This document shows positions 1 to 12,196 of a DNA stretch of 64,000 nucleotides, one piece after another (positions within the stretch are counted from its first letter, which is position 1; each line of letters starts with the position of its first letter). Position numbers and translations under genes: made by a program. Source of the DNA: Arbacia lixula (taxonomy: Eukaryota > Echinodermata > Echinoidea > Arbacioida > Arbaciidae); the NCBI GenBank assembly GCA_963669155.1, contig OZ022576.1:3887822-3951821 (forward strand), in the 5' to 3' direction. The notes below the pieces were generated by a model that saw only the letters and a list, made by a program, of their open reading frames with translations, was not told the origin of the DNA and did not search any database.

Positions 1-1146
1 TTCCTTGACTTATCACGTTAACATGTATGTGGGTCAGGACAGTGTGTAAAATACATACAGCCTATACAGGCTCATAAAGAAATTACTTCTTGTATTAGAA
101 TCAGACATGTCACTTTTGTCAGAGTCTAACTTTTTCATCCAATCTTTAGCGCCAACAATAACATTAATAACAAGTCAAGTCATCATAAATTGAAATTACA
201 AGTCTGAAATTTAAAGAGCCAATGTGAATAAAGGAAATTTAGATGTTTAAAGTACACCATAACGTAAGCAGCCACATGCTCAGTATGAATATGAATTATG
301 ATGAATGGTGGTCCATTCACTTAACCTACGACAAAAATCTGAAAGATGCCTTTTTTACTTAGTCACACTGCAGACAAGTTTGTCTTTTGATAGATCTTCT
401 TAACTACATTTACTCAACACTTTTTAACTAAGACTAAGTGAAACTTGAAAGTCTTATTTCCAGGGCAAAACTGTCAAAAATCATAATAAGTTAACTATCG
501 CAGTGTTTTACGATTTATGTAATTCTAGATATGGTTTGGGGTACATCATGTATTATCAATGCCAATGATAGCACTGGGCTTTTGTTAAGCTGAATTTGAT
601 TTGTTTGGGTATTTTATACTTCGTTGGACAGTAATATTCCTCATATTGATAGTTTCTCTGATGAATTCACAGGTCAAACAAGATAATCTTATTTTTGGCG
701 TATAGTGGGTGGTCCACAAACTGGCCCCTACCCTTGAAACCAGCTAGCCCACGCTTTTTTTTGCTCAATGCGCGTTATTACAGGTTGGATGCGCAATTTG
801 TTGTGAACTTATGCATTATTAGTTGACGATTGCACATTTTCGTTCATACTTCGTTGATTGCAGAAAGTTTTCTGTCACATCATATAAATATGATGCGGGT
901 GCCTCAATCCAGCCCCCTTGTTTTCTTTTGAAAATAGTCGTACCAAGATGAACAAGTAAAATACTGAAATTTCACGCAAAGGTCATCAAAATTATGCTCT
1001 TTAAAGAACTATTTTTGGATTAAAGATTAGCGAGAAACTTTTGGAAAAGTTGCACTTTGAAAAGCGCTCAGTAAAACATTTCAATCGCTCAACCTTGTAT
1101 GTTTGGATTCTATTTTCATATCTTTCGCCCTCCTTGACTTCCACAG
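1..1146. other. Upstream flank or intron of MNS1; no gene supported
   Basis: AT-rich DNA with no open frame resembling a known protein. It precedes the first visible MNS1 exon and ends in the polypyrimidine tract and AG (1145-1146) that serve as that exon's acceptor. The region is therefore intron at its right end, and possibly promoter or 5' UTR further left. I could not identify the exon that carries the MNS1 start codon; it may lie here as a very short exon or to the left of the window. Confidence 0.5.
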
Positions 1147-4100
1147 CAGAAGACGGTGCGCAGACAGAACCTGACACATGCCACGCAGGAGCGCATGATG
1201 GTGCAGGCACGGCGCAAGGAGGACACGCGGGAGGACCACCTCAAGAGGCTGGCTGGGGAGAAGGTTCTAGAAGCCAACATGGCCAGCGAGGACCGTGTGG
1301 AGACCAAGAGGTACATTCGCCGTCTGCAGCAGGAGGCGCAGGAGAGGAGCATTGCAGAGTCTCTCACCAAGGTAAACATATATCTTACAGGTTCTAGGTC
1401 ATCAGTAGTGTTTCTTGATCCCTCCTTTCCCCTCTCCCAAGCAGTCACGCTATTAATCTCTCTGCTTCTTACATGTATATTTGTATACATGTACATGTGC
1501 AAAGGGTTCTTTACTTGTTGAATGTAACAAGGCTGCGTGTTGAAATTGACTTTTACAAGCTTGCTTTTTCTAGATATTATTTAAGCTTTTATAGGCATGA
1601 TCTCATACATTTCAGGTGATTAAGAAAATATAATTGGACACTTTTAAAAACACTTTTTAAAAAAAACACTTTTTAGTTGGAATTATCACAACATACAGCT
1701 AAGGATGTCAAATTTTTAGTAGTAGGATTAGCAACATTTTATCAAATGAGACTTTGAGTACTGGTATTTGGATATGTTTTCACTTTTTTGACAAATTATG
1801 ACCAGAAACATTGTGTTTCAGACGATTTAGAACGCAATACCCAGTGTGCATCACACCAGTGAATCCACTAGCAACTGCCATCACAGTGTGATTAATACTG
1901 CGTGATGCTTCTAGCAGAAAAGACCTTGTGGATTAACATGTACCGTACTACCATCCCTTGTGTCTACCACCCCCCCCCCCCCCCCCTCCAGGCCTCTCAG
2001 GATCGGATCCAGCGGGAGCAGCAGATGGAGCAGGAGGAGCGCATGGTCAACCGGTTGCAGCAGCTCAAGCTGGAGAGCGTGCGCAACGAGAAGGTCCGCC
2101 AGCAGATCCGCGAGAACAGCGTGGAGCTGAGGGAGCTAGAGGCCAAGCTCCGGGCAGGCTATATGAACAGGGAGCGGGCCGCACAGATCGCAGAGAAGGA
2201 GGCCAGCAAATATGAGAAGACGGTAAGTTCCCATTAGTAGTGTTGACCAAGTAATATGAATAAAAAGCAATACAATCAATTCAAAGTTTTTATATGGAAA
2301 ACAAATATGTAACAGGGACCGTGGGTCAGCCAATGGGAAATATGTGACTTGATATGTTAAAAACATTGAAAGACTGTCCAGGAACTTACAGGAGACGAAT
2401 GATGGTGAAATCTTTCACAGCACACTGGAAATTTTTTAGTTGTTGGGAGCAAAGTGCATAATTTCATAAATATTATGAAATAAGCAATCAAATAAAGATA
2501 TAAACACAATTCTATTTATTTTCAAGGAGATCTGGTGGCAAAAATATCATTGCATTGCAATATTACTTGTATTTTTGTTTGTTTTGAATGAATGTTACAT
2601 TAACTAGACTTGAAATCTGCCACCATAATTTAGTTGTGATGAAGGTAACATCCACTTTTTACTGATGTGCTATAGTTGTCACAATTAATTATGTATTTAA
2701 ATGTGTCGTTGTTTGTACTCTTATACTACTCGATCATGTACATGTATATTTCTCCATTTGCATTTTTTTGAAACTGAAAATGACTGTGTATGCACCTACA
2801 GCTGGCAACAAATCATGTGAATAAACCTCCATTGACTTGCATTGACATATTGACATATTCTCTCTTTGCTCCCCATCCAATTCCCGCATGACGCAGGCAC
2901 GAGATGCGGACATCGCCCGTCTGATGAAGGAGGAGTCTGGGCGGGCAGAGCAGGAGGAACAGCGCAAGCTGGAGGAGCGGTACCAGGAGAGCGTGCGCTA
3001 CCAGCAGGAGCTGGAGAAGCAGCTGGAGGAGCAGGAGCAACGCAAGCAGGAGGACTACGAGGAGTTCCTCAAGGAGAAGCTCATGATCGATGAGATCGTC
3101 CGCAAGATCCACGAGGAGGACGAGAGGTGAGCCATTCCACAGTCTGTGAGCGGTTCAGCACTAGGGGCATGTCCAGTTGATTCACAGTGCCTTCTATTTT
3201 GGATCGCTAGCATGTTCCTCATAAACAGAGGACGTCCATGTAACATCCTGATTGGTGGATGCTTACAACGCACAATGCAGACTACATGGAGATATCTGCA
3301 TAATTCATGACATGTCTGTTGCTTTGTATGCAATGGATCGAGGGAAAGGGGGATGCACACATGTAATTTGGGGAGGCAAATGTCATTCTTCATATCATTG
3401 AAACACTGATAACTTTTTCATCAGTTAACTTTTAATTACTTCTCTCAAAGTTTTCTGCTCTGCTTCTCAGATTTGTTTTGATTCTATTATGAGCAATTTC
3501 TTTTTGGACTGGAGTCCCCTTTTAAGCTTTCACTGTACCCATGTCACAAATAGGTTACATTTACAGTATGAATTTAATCAACCCAACATTTGTATCTTCC
3601 TGTGCGCCCCATCCAGGGAGAGACAGATCTACATGGAGAAGCAGATGGCCACGAAGCGCTACATCGACGAGGACTCGGTGGCCAGGCAGAAGTGGAAGGA
3701 ACTGGAGCGGAAGAAAATGGAGGAGGAGAACATGCAGATCCTCAAGTTTGCAACGCTCCAGCAGGAGCGGGAGGAGGAGCGCATGGAGAACAAGCGGCAG
3801 CAGGAGGAGGCCAAGGCCACGGTCCAGCAGAATGTGAGTGTAACTCTTCAACAGTACCATGTGTGTGTGTTTGCACACATATCCCATAAAACTCCATTTC
3901 GTCTGGCAAAGGAAGGATAGATTTGAATAAAGTGTAGGAAAAACAAGCTGAGAGAAAGAATTTTAACATTGCATGTATCTACTGCTCGTGGGAGAGCTCT
4001 GAGGCATTAATGGTAACATCCATTGGCTCTACGCAAAGGCTAATTCCATTTACGAGATTCGACAGTGGCATCACTGCTCGACAAGCAGCAAATGCTTGCG

Positions 4101-6415
4101 GGAAGGACAAGAGTTGAATTCCCCAATTTATACTCTTAAATAAAAACAGAATGTTTATTTATCACCTTATGTTAGTCCTTCCTTACCCTGTCCGAGGACA
4201 TTTCCACAATCATGCTATGGTGGAACAAGTACAGCATGAACTGTACCCAATGGTATCATGTTGTCATGTACCACTAATTTGTGTACCGGTATAATTCCTT
4301 CGCCAATGAGACACCGAAATGTACTAAATGATTCCTATATTCAAGCTATGATACCTGAAGTTGCTCTCCATCACATTGTCTTACTCCCTCCCTGAGTACA
4401 TGCTTAGGAGGCACGCCATGGATGAGCAGATTGAGAGTGATAAGGCAGGAGATGTACATAATTTATGTAGTCTTGATTACACATTCGATCTTTCATACCG
4501 GAAGTTGTAATCCATGATGTATCCTTATCATTCCCCCTGCAGCTGAGCAAGGAGATTGCCCGCAAGCGCGCCATGGAGGAGGAAATGGAGCGTGTGAGGC
4601 AGGAGCTGTACCTGGAGGAGCAGGAGGAGACGGAGCGGCAGAAGGAGATGTCGGAGATCGAGCGGCAGATCCGGCAGCGCCTGGAGCTCCAGAAGACTTA
4701 CCAGGAGCAGCTCCGCCTCAAGGAGATGAGGAGGCAGGCCGAGATCGCGGAGGAGGAGGAGTTCAAACGCCAGGTGAGTGCTTCCATTTAACCAGGTTAC
4801 TGAGCAGAGGAAGGTGGGGGTCTTTGGAGTCATGCGCTCTTTTAACACAGTTTGTATGCTATACAAGTTGTTCCTAAATTTCTGTTGAAATACCTTTCTT
4901 TCTTAAAGAACATGTAAACATAAGTAAAATTGATACAAACTAGCAATTTAGAGTGATTTGGAATTGTACATGTGTAGATGCATACATGTATTACGAAAAA
5001 TATGTAGATTTCACAGCCCCAGCTTTAAGTTATCGCTATGCTTATTCTATAAATACATGCATTTTCACTATCTCCATTACAGTATATCCTCAAGCCATCT
5101 GGGGCCTGTAACATAAAGGTTTCCAATCAATCCCAAAATGGCAATGGCCAATCAGCATCATTGTTGCATGCGATTTTTGTTCAAAAGACTGACCAATAAC
5201 CAATCAGAATTTGTCTTTCAAATTTGCGATTGATTTCAAACCTTCATGTTCCAGGGCCCAGTGTCTCACTTATTTTATTTACTCAGTACCGCAAGAGTAC
5301 ATCATAAAGTCCATCTTTGTTGTTTCTCACCTTAATGTTGGCCAAGTTCCCTATCAGATTCTCTGAAACTCTTTCCTCCCTTAAACTGTTAATCAATTTC
5401 CCCGTAGATGCTGGCCAAATTCCCTATCATACCAGCCTCTCTCGTACCCTTTCCTCCTTTAGATGCTGGCTAAGTTTGAGGCTGACGACCGCATTGAGCA
5501 GATGAACGCCCAGCGGCGCCGCATGAAGCAGCTGGAGCACAAGCGGCGTGTGGAGGAGCTTCTGGAAGCCCGCCGCGCCCAGTTCGCTGCCGACAAGAAC
5601 CGGGAGAGAGCCGAGAGGGAGGAGGCGGAGAACCTAGAGCGGCTCCGCATGCAGATCATCGAGGAGGAGAGGCAGAGGCTCCTAAAGGAGCATGCCTCCA
5701 AGCTCCTGGGATACCTGCCAAAGGTAAACATGCTCTTTTCACGTCTTTGAAGCCAAGTGCATTGTGTGACATGATGGCAGTTTGTCGTCATTAGATGATT
5801 GATTTGTCTAATGCCATCAATCCATGGATTTATCTTTTCTTCTGTCTTATCTATATTTCGTGCAATAATTAAGAGCCACGCTTCTTGTTTCACATGAAAT
5901 ATCACATGCTTGAAAGTAACGATACAAGAAACTCTACTGAGAAAATCTTCATAAAAATTGTTTTCTAATTAAATTTCAAATTCAGTTCAATTCGGTTTGA
6001 TGATTTGCGGATATAAACTAAATTGTAAGATTGAAACGAAGGTGAGGCTTAATTGACTCATAGTGTACCAGTGATATGTGTTTGCACAAACAATACAACC
6101 ATGTCCCATATAACATCAGTATGCTAAGCTTCAATTCTTGCATACTTATAGCAGTAGCAATATGCTGCAGCTGATTATGGACTTTGGGTCATGTCCTTGC
6201 CATGACCTGCCATGTAGACACTATTTGTCAATATATATGCTTGTGAACATACAGAGATAAATGTGACAACATTGTATCCATTTATGAATTATGTTTTCTC
6301 CTCACTACAGGGAGTTATCAGGGACGAGCACGATCTTGAGCTATTTGACGATGACTTCAAGAGGAATTACAGCGGAAGACAGCGAGACATGTACAGCGGT
6401 GACGGATGGGAGTAA
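1147..6415 (+). CDS. MNS1: MNS1, meiosis-specific nuclear structural protein 1 (5' end missing)
   Basis: Seven exons join in frame: 1147-1371, 1992-2222, 2897-3126, 3617-3833, 4543-4773, 5463-5723 and 6311-6415 (stop TAA). They give 499 residues, close to the roughly 495 of vertebrate MNS1, so only a few N-terminal residues are missing. The product is almost entirely charged coiled coil rich in E, K, R and Q. Family-typical stretches include YMNRERAAQIAEKEA in exon 2, KEKLMIDEIVRKIHEED in exon 3, and KEHASKLLGYLPK at the end of exon 6. A short tail rich in D and G follows. MNS1 is a microtubule inner protein of ciliary and flagellar doublets, needed for sperm tails and motile cilia (family knowledge). 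Exons are GC-rich against AT-rich introns. The start codon is unresolved because the first visible exon opens in phase 0 on Gln. The identity is secure. Confidence 0.93.
5101..5259. mobile_element. Short TIR element (MITE-like) in MNS1 intron 5
   Basis: The two ends are imperfect inverted complements. The left end reads ggggcctgtaacataaaggt then aatcaatc. The right end, reverse-complemented, reads gggccctggaacatgaaggt then aaatcaatc. No coding capacity is present. A related end sequence (gggccctgt...) bounds the element at 31541-31675. It lies wholly within an intron and should be removed by splicing. Confidence 0.7.
5335..5480 (+). repeat. Repeats of the MNS1 exon 6 acceptor edge
   Basis: The sequence that opens exon 6 (atgctggctaagtt at 5463, just after its acceptor AG) is preceded by two similar copies: atgttggccaagttccc at 5335 and atgctggccaaattccc at 5408. 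The 5408 copy carries its own AG dinucleotide. Only the 5463 copy continues into conserved coding sequence, so the upstream ones are intronic near-duplicates of an exon boundary. Confidence 0.65.
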
Positions 6416-7260
6416 TAGATGCTAGAATTGAAACATCGCCATCATATATAAAATATTATTACCTGATCTTTCTATTAACTGCGATGCCTTCTCCTTAGTA
6501 GAAATCTGAATAGATTTCATAATGCATATCTTTCATGGTTCTCACCCGTAAAGATGCCTGACTTGGAGCATCACTAGAAAATCTGTGCCTGTGAATGGGG
6601 TGCCTTCTTCATTATAGATCTCAATAAAAAATAGCTGTCAGAATACATTCCTCTCATGTTGGTCACCCATGTGGAAGATGTTAAAACTAGATCTTTGGTT
6701 GGAAGTAAACAATAACTATGAAATGTACTTCCTTCACCGAGAAGATGCCTCAATTTTTAGATCTTAGACTACATGCCTATTTTTACTTGTATTGATAAAT
6801 GAAATGGATATAGACTGAGTAAACTACATCTGATTATGAATCTAGAATCTACAGTATGAGAAATATGATGTGACATATAACTATGCTCTCAAATCTGGTC
6901 TCATTGAATCTACACTTGACCCTAGAATAGGATGGTGAAATTGGTAGACAGAAATAATTTGTCATTTTGCACTCAGTTGGCATATAATGGATGACAACTT
7001 GATTTCCATAAATATGTAATTCACATTTGGGTGATAACAATGATTTCAAGTGACCAATCCTCCCTGGTATGAGTGAAGAATACTTTTGAAATGAGCATTC
7101 CTATTTATTTTGATCAGTAGGTGATTGAAATGCCATGGGAAAGGAGGCAGATGTATGAAAGTGTTATTGAAGGCTTATATTGGGAAGGCTTAGTTTTAGG
7201 TGGGTTGGTGTATATTAAAATATAAGTAAAAAATAAAGAGCCTTTGATATATTCCGTATA
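6416..7260 (+). other. MNS1 3' UTR and candidate polyadenylation signals
   Basis: AT-rich sequence follows the MNS1 stop. An AATAAA occurs at 6623-6628 and another at 7232-7237; either could end the transcript. No further exon-like sequence is seen, and the C-terminal residues already match the family's end, so this is best read as 3' UTR. Confidence 0.45.
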
Positions 7261-7680
7261 TATTTTGTCCATGTGGGGTGTAAATAAGCAATTTAAATGT
7301 ACTGTCGCTTATATGTATTCATTGTTATCTGAGGGAGCCAGTTTACATGTTTGTATAAGTTCATGATAGGAAAAGGAACAGTACTGTGTACTTTCTATTA
7401 TAAACATACTATTAGAAGCACCGCTATTAAGTTTTATAAGATATTATTTCATTCAAACTTGGATGCAACTCTCTCGTACATGGCTAGTTCTTCAGTTAAT
7501 TTGTAACTGAGATATTTATCGTGTGATCCGTGTTGCAGAAATGTTAAAATATCGGGCACTGTAAATATCCAGTCTACTTCTGCTGATCCCATAAATCCAG
7601 CAATGGCAAATATATTTAATCACATTCTATGAACCCGCAAAGAACACTTGTCCCTTTGAGATTTGGTCTCTAGTATACAA

Positions 7681-7837
7681 ATATATCATGACCATGAGGG
7701 ATCTTGTGGAATCTATTGGCACGGAGGTTAAGTGGAGGGCGTGCGTGCGGTTGAGGGAAAGTGGTACCGCACGCCCTCCACTTCAACAAGGGGACCAATA
7801 GATTCCACAAAGTTCCCGAATAAAGATCATGAAATAT
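7681..7837. mobile_element. Hairpin element (foldback, MITE-like)
   Basis: Two arms of about 70 bases (7681-7750 and about 7766-7837) are near-perfect reverse complements around a short loop. The left arm contains cttgtggaatctattgg and agtggagggcgtgcgtgcgg. The right arm contains ccgcacgccctccact and ccaatagattccacaaag. There is no coding capacity. It lies in the spacer between the MNS1 and BZW 3' ends. Confidence 0.8.
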
Positions 7838-7860
7838 TTGTTTTATATCCTTCATTAATA

Positions 7861-10800
7861 TATTCTTTGTTCATTAATTTAATCCTCACCATGGACCTTG
7901 TAATATAGTGCCCATGCTCTAAAGCTCCGAACGCAGGAGCCCGATTCAGATGTTTTGTTATTTCCTGTTGCTTGAGCAAAACCAACGGAAATTCAAGTTG
8001 CACCTCGGCCGCAACACCTCAGGAGTTCCGGCAGCGCGCCCAATGATTTTCCGCTAAAATGCCAAAGAGTAGCTGGAAAGAAATGTATCGCATAGATTTT
8101 GCGTGTCTTGCATTTACCTGGGATGAATTGATGAAAATTGTATTGATCACAGATAGCCCGGATATCGATAGTCTAAAGGGGAAAAAAGGACTATTTTTGA
8201 CACGATGTCACAAAAAAGTACTTTTTTTCCCTCTGACATCATGAAAAAGTACTTTTCTACCCTCTGAGCTCTCTTCCTCCAACTAGCTCATCTATTTGTG
8301 GTCATGTGACACCCTTTCAACCAATCAACGAACTGGAATATATTAATGAGGGATATAAACAGAAATAATTGACTTTATTTGTTGTGCCATAAGGGGTGCA
8401 GAATGAAAACATAGATGAACATGATGAAAGCGAGTAAATTATAAATGTGTGTGGAAGATGTACATGTACCTGAGAAAGCTCTAAAGTGGTTGTTGCAACC
8501 CAATAAACTTAGTACATTTTGGAGCACTAAAGACAAGATGTGACAACAAAAAATAGTGAATTTTATGAAAAGATATGCCTCAGAAGCTTTCAGAGAAATA
8601 TCTTCTGTTATATATAAATATTTTTGGAAAATGTGTGAACAATGTTATTTGATTTTGTGAAATTGTTCTGAATTTTAGTTTAGATCAGTTGATCTATGAT
8701 TTATATGCCTTGAAAAGGAAAAGAAAGTACAAAGATTTATCATTTGTAGAAGAAGTTTTTCCAGTGCAAAAACTATAAGTTCTGCAAGGTGAAAATTTGT
8801 TAACATGCCCATATTGAAACTCCTCCTCAAGAAACTTTAATCATGTTACTGTCCATTTGCAAAAACAAAATACAAAAGAATCTTTACAGTACATCATGGA
8901 TCCCATTAATCTGTATATACATTTATGACCCTAACCACATTTAACGATCCATGGAATTGACACTTATAAGAAAATTGAACTTTGGCAATGTAGTGTACAT
9001 ATATATCTGTATACATGTATACGTTTGTGTAAGTTGATATTAAAATACATTTTGGAAATTGAAATGTGACATACTACCTGTCGGACATATCTAATCAGTG
9101 ATTGTAATTGTTATCGAGTGAAGTACAACCATTGCCAGTGGAATGTTTTTTGAAAGTGGGTTTTTTCTTTCAGATAGTGTGAATGGAAAAGCTGTCACTT
9201 TATCAAAAACCAGCAAAAACTAATAAGAACATCTCCTGGGTCCATTCAAAGAGTGTGAAAAACAACATCCTTATTGGTTTCACTAAGGGAAAAAATACAC
9301 TTTTCACAAAGAAACAAGTAAAATACAGGGCAGATAGTACATTTAAAGTCATGGTAGACTCTTTCAGTAGAAATATCATTGGTCACGTACAAATCCCTTA
9401 ACCAATCAGAGAGCAGGATTATTTTAAAGAGACTTAAAACGTTTCACTGGTACTTAATCAGATAGTAACAACAGAGCCTGCTTCCTTTTGATTGTATTTG
9501 TGGGGCATGTATGAAAATATATTTTGTCTAAGATACAGACCCACACTGACAACATCCCCTCTCAATACATATACACAGAAAAAAACACCTCCCACAACAT
9601 AGTCATACATGTACAATTTGCATATCACTTGAAGTTTATTGCAACCCACACAACAATAATACACAAGCAACCACCTCACACTCACAGACACTTGGCACAC
9701 ATAAACATGCTCCATGCACCATGACCATTTCAGACATGTCAACTACATGTATGATATTGCTGGTGAAAAAAAAAAGAATGTCACAGGAATATGATTTACT
9801 TCAGCATAATTACATCAAGTTCTTTTATTGACATCCAAATAATTTGTCTCTTGAAATACAAACATTTTGCCCATCCCAACATCGTATATAATATGAGATC
9901 ATAACTCAAATGACATATGACGACATCACATTTTTATATGAGAATTTGCTTAATAGAGTGGGTTTTAACAATCAAAGATATTTTTCTTTCACACACTATA
10001 CATCAACAAAATAGGGTCTGCCTCCTCATAGCAAACAGAATAAGTAGCATGTACAGTACAATGCCATGCTTCAACATTTCATTCATAGTCTGTGACAAAA
10101 TGTATGAGTTAACATTTACTTTGGTTGAACAGTCTACAGTTATCGCTTGAGCTCGTCTTTCTCTAAGACAGATTTTTCACAAGTAAAATACAAGATTTTC
10201 AGTGTCACTTATCAATCAACATGTGAAACAAAAAGCCTCAGAAAATAGAATTTGAAAGTAGAGAATATAACTCAAATTCCATTGTCCTAAGCATTTGTTT
10301 CATACTGCACCATAAAGCATCATTTGGGCAAAGAAATAGTGTACCGTTAATGGACTTTGTTTAATTTCTTTTACAGTTTCTTGATTTGCTTTCTACATGC
10401 ATACAATTAAGCTCTCCATGGTACATGTTCCTTTGAAACTTAAAAACATGTCTTGGAGTAACATTGAAAGAAAGAAAAAGCTACAGACTCAAATTAAATG
10501 AGTAGCAGTATAATTTTAGCAAGGTACAGTAAATTCATGTACGTGCACAACAGACTTTTTTCACTCAATTTTCGTTTTTTCTTCATACTTTCCCATGATT
10601 AGTTTATAGCAGAGCTTAAATGAACGGAAAATGATAAAAATGGGTTCATCCCTGTGTCAATCTTACTAATGCCCATAAGCCGACACTCAAGTTTGCAATG
10701 CATACACGCTACATGAAGCAGTTGTTACAACAGTGTGCAGAATAGCAGTAGCTCAAAGGATCACCTCAATACAAGGCATTGCAGGAGCAGGATGATTTCT

Positions 10801-12196
10801 CATTCATATCAACCATACTAGAGAATCCAACGTAAAAATATAACATCACATTTTCCACCCAGGAAACCATAGAAAAGGTACCTGTCTTAACAAACAGCTC
10901 TTTACAGTATAGAAAGTATGGATCATATCAATTGCAAAAAGCAGGTTTGTGGTGTCGCCTGGTCAGGCAGTCCACTGAACTACAAGCTGCTAGAGAGCAG
11001 ACAGTTGTTCCAATGTCTTCGGCCATATTGGCTACAAAGCCTGTCATATTTGCATATTAATGATGTATTTGGTCAACCATGGGCTAGCAATGTATCAGCA
11101 TTTTATTCCATACATAGAAAGAACTACCTGAGGACAATGGAACAAACACCAATCAGCTCATAAAGAAATTATGAACTGGCCAATGTACATTGTTTAGAGC
11201 CACCGACATTGACATGTTGCAGGCGTTTTCTGCTATAAATGACCACTGTATCAAATGAACACACAGCTTGAAACTTGCTCATGAGTCAAACCTGATGGGT
11301 CTGTTCACAAATCGTGCATAATTCCCATTACATGGTAGTTTTGAGCTGCATAGGTGAATCAATCACAGAAATTTGCATTTGATGCAATATTTTGGCATAT
11401 TTTGATCAGCATAAACTATGAACATGGTCTTTTGTCACGTGGACAAAAATTAAAAGGGACCCTTTGAAATTTTGTCCGCGCAACAAAAGACCATGTTCAA
11501 GGTGAAAATTTGACCATTCCAATTTTTCACCACCTGGAAACAGACACAGCAGGTTTGTATCTTTGAGTTCCCTAATCAGCGCTTTGAGTGGCACATGTGA
11601 TAGTAAATGATAAAAGTACCTGTGGCTGTCTATTAAAATTTGTGTAGACCACAACAGCATTATGACTGCAGTGTGTGTTTGTATATGTGGATTTTGTTTA
11701 AGTATACATTTCTCTTTGGTGACATATAGTAGGTATACTTATAACATAAATGATCATGCACCCGACATACAGAATAGAGTATTTTCATTTCAATTCCCGC
11801 CAAACATTAATACATCACATTTGAAAAGTTATTGGAAAAAAAGGATAAAAAATGTCACTTTTTGTGAGGGAAATCTACACTCACTCTTTCCTCTAGCAAT
11901 GCATCCATTCTTTGTAACGAGTTAGTAGTATACAAAACATGGTGTCTTTTTTCTACAATCTGCAAATTAGCAGCATTATGATCTGTCTTTAAAACAAACA
12001 ATCATGTAAACTAATACAATAGAGGTGAAGAAAGGTAACAAAACATCTCAAATGGATGTAATACAGGATTTTGTGTTCCCTTGGAAACAACTCACTACAT
12101 GGTAACATACTCAAAGACTACGCGCTACACAAAACATGATAATGAACGTGGTACAGAGCTGGAATAAGGCATGTAGACATAGGTCTGAATCGAAGA
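7861..12196. other. Convergent spacer; likely holds the BZW 3' UTR
   Basis: No protein-coding signal on either strand. MNS1 ends to the left and the minus-strand BZW ends to the right, so part of this is probably BZW 3' UTR. A candidate minus-strand AATAAA appears on the plus strand as TTTATT at about 9824-9829. Several short open frames (for example 9183-9401 and 10918-11163) lack family similarity or exon structure. A strong inverted repeat sits at 11420-11498. Confidence 0.4.
11420..11498. repeat. Inverted repeat with arms of about 38 bases
   Basis: The left arm gaacatggtcttttgt...ggacaaaaatt pairs with the right arm aattttgtcc...acaaaagaccatgttc, with aaagggaccctttgaaa at the centre. The pairing runs almost to the loop. 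It may be a short foldback element. If transcribed within a BZW 3' UTR it would form a stable RNA hairpin. Confidence 0.75.

Noticed and set aside
948..956. ATG AAC AA|gtaaaa as a possible MNS1 first exon
   Set aside because: The donor looks good but the phase (2) does not fit the phase-0 acceptor at 1147.
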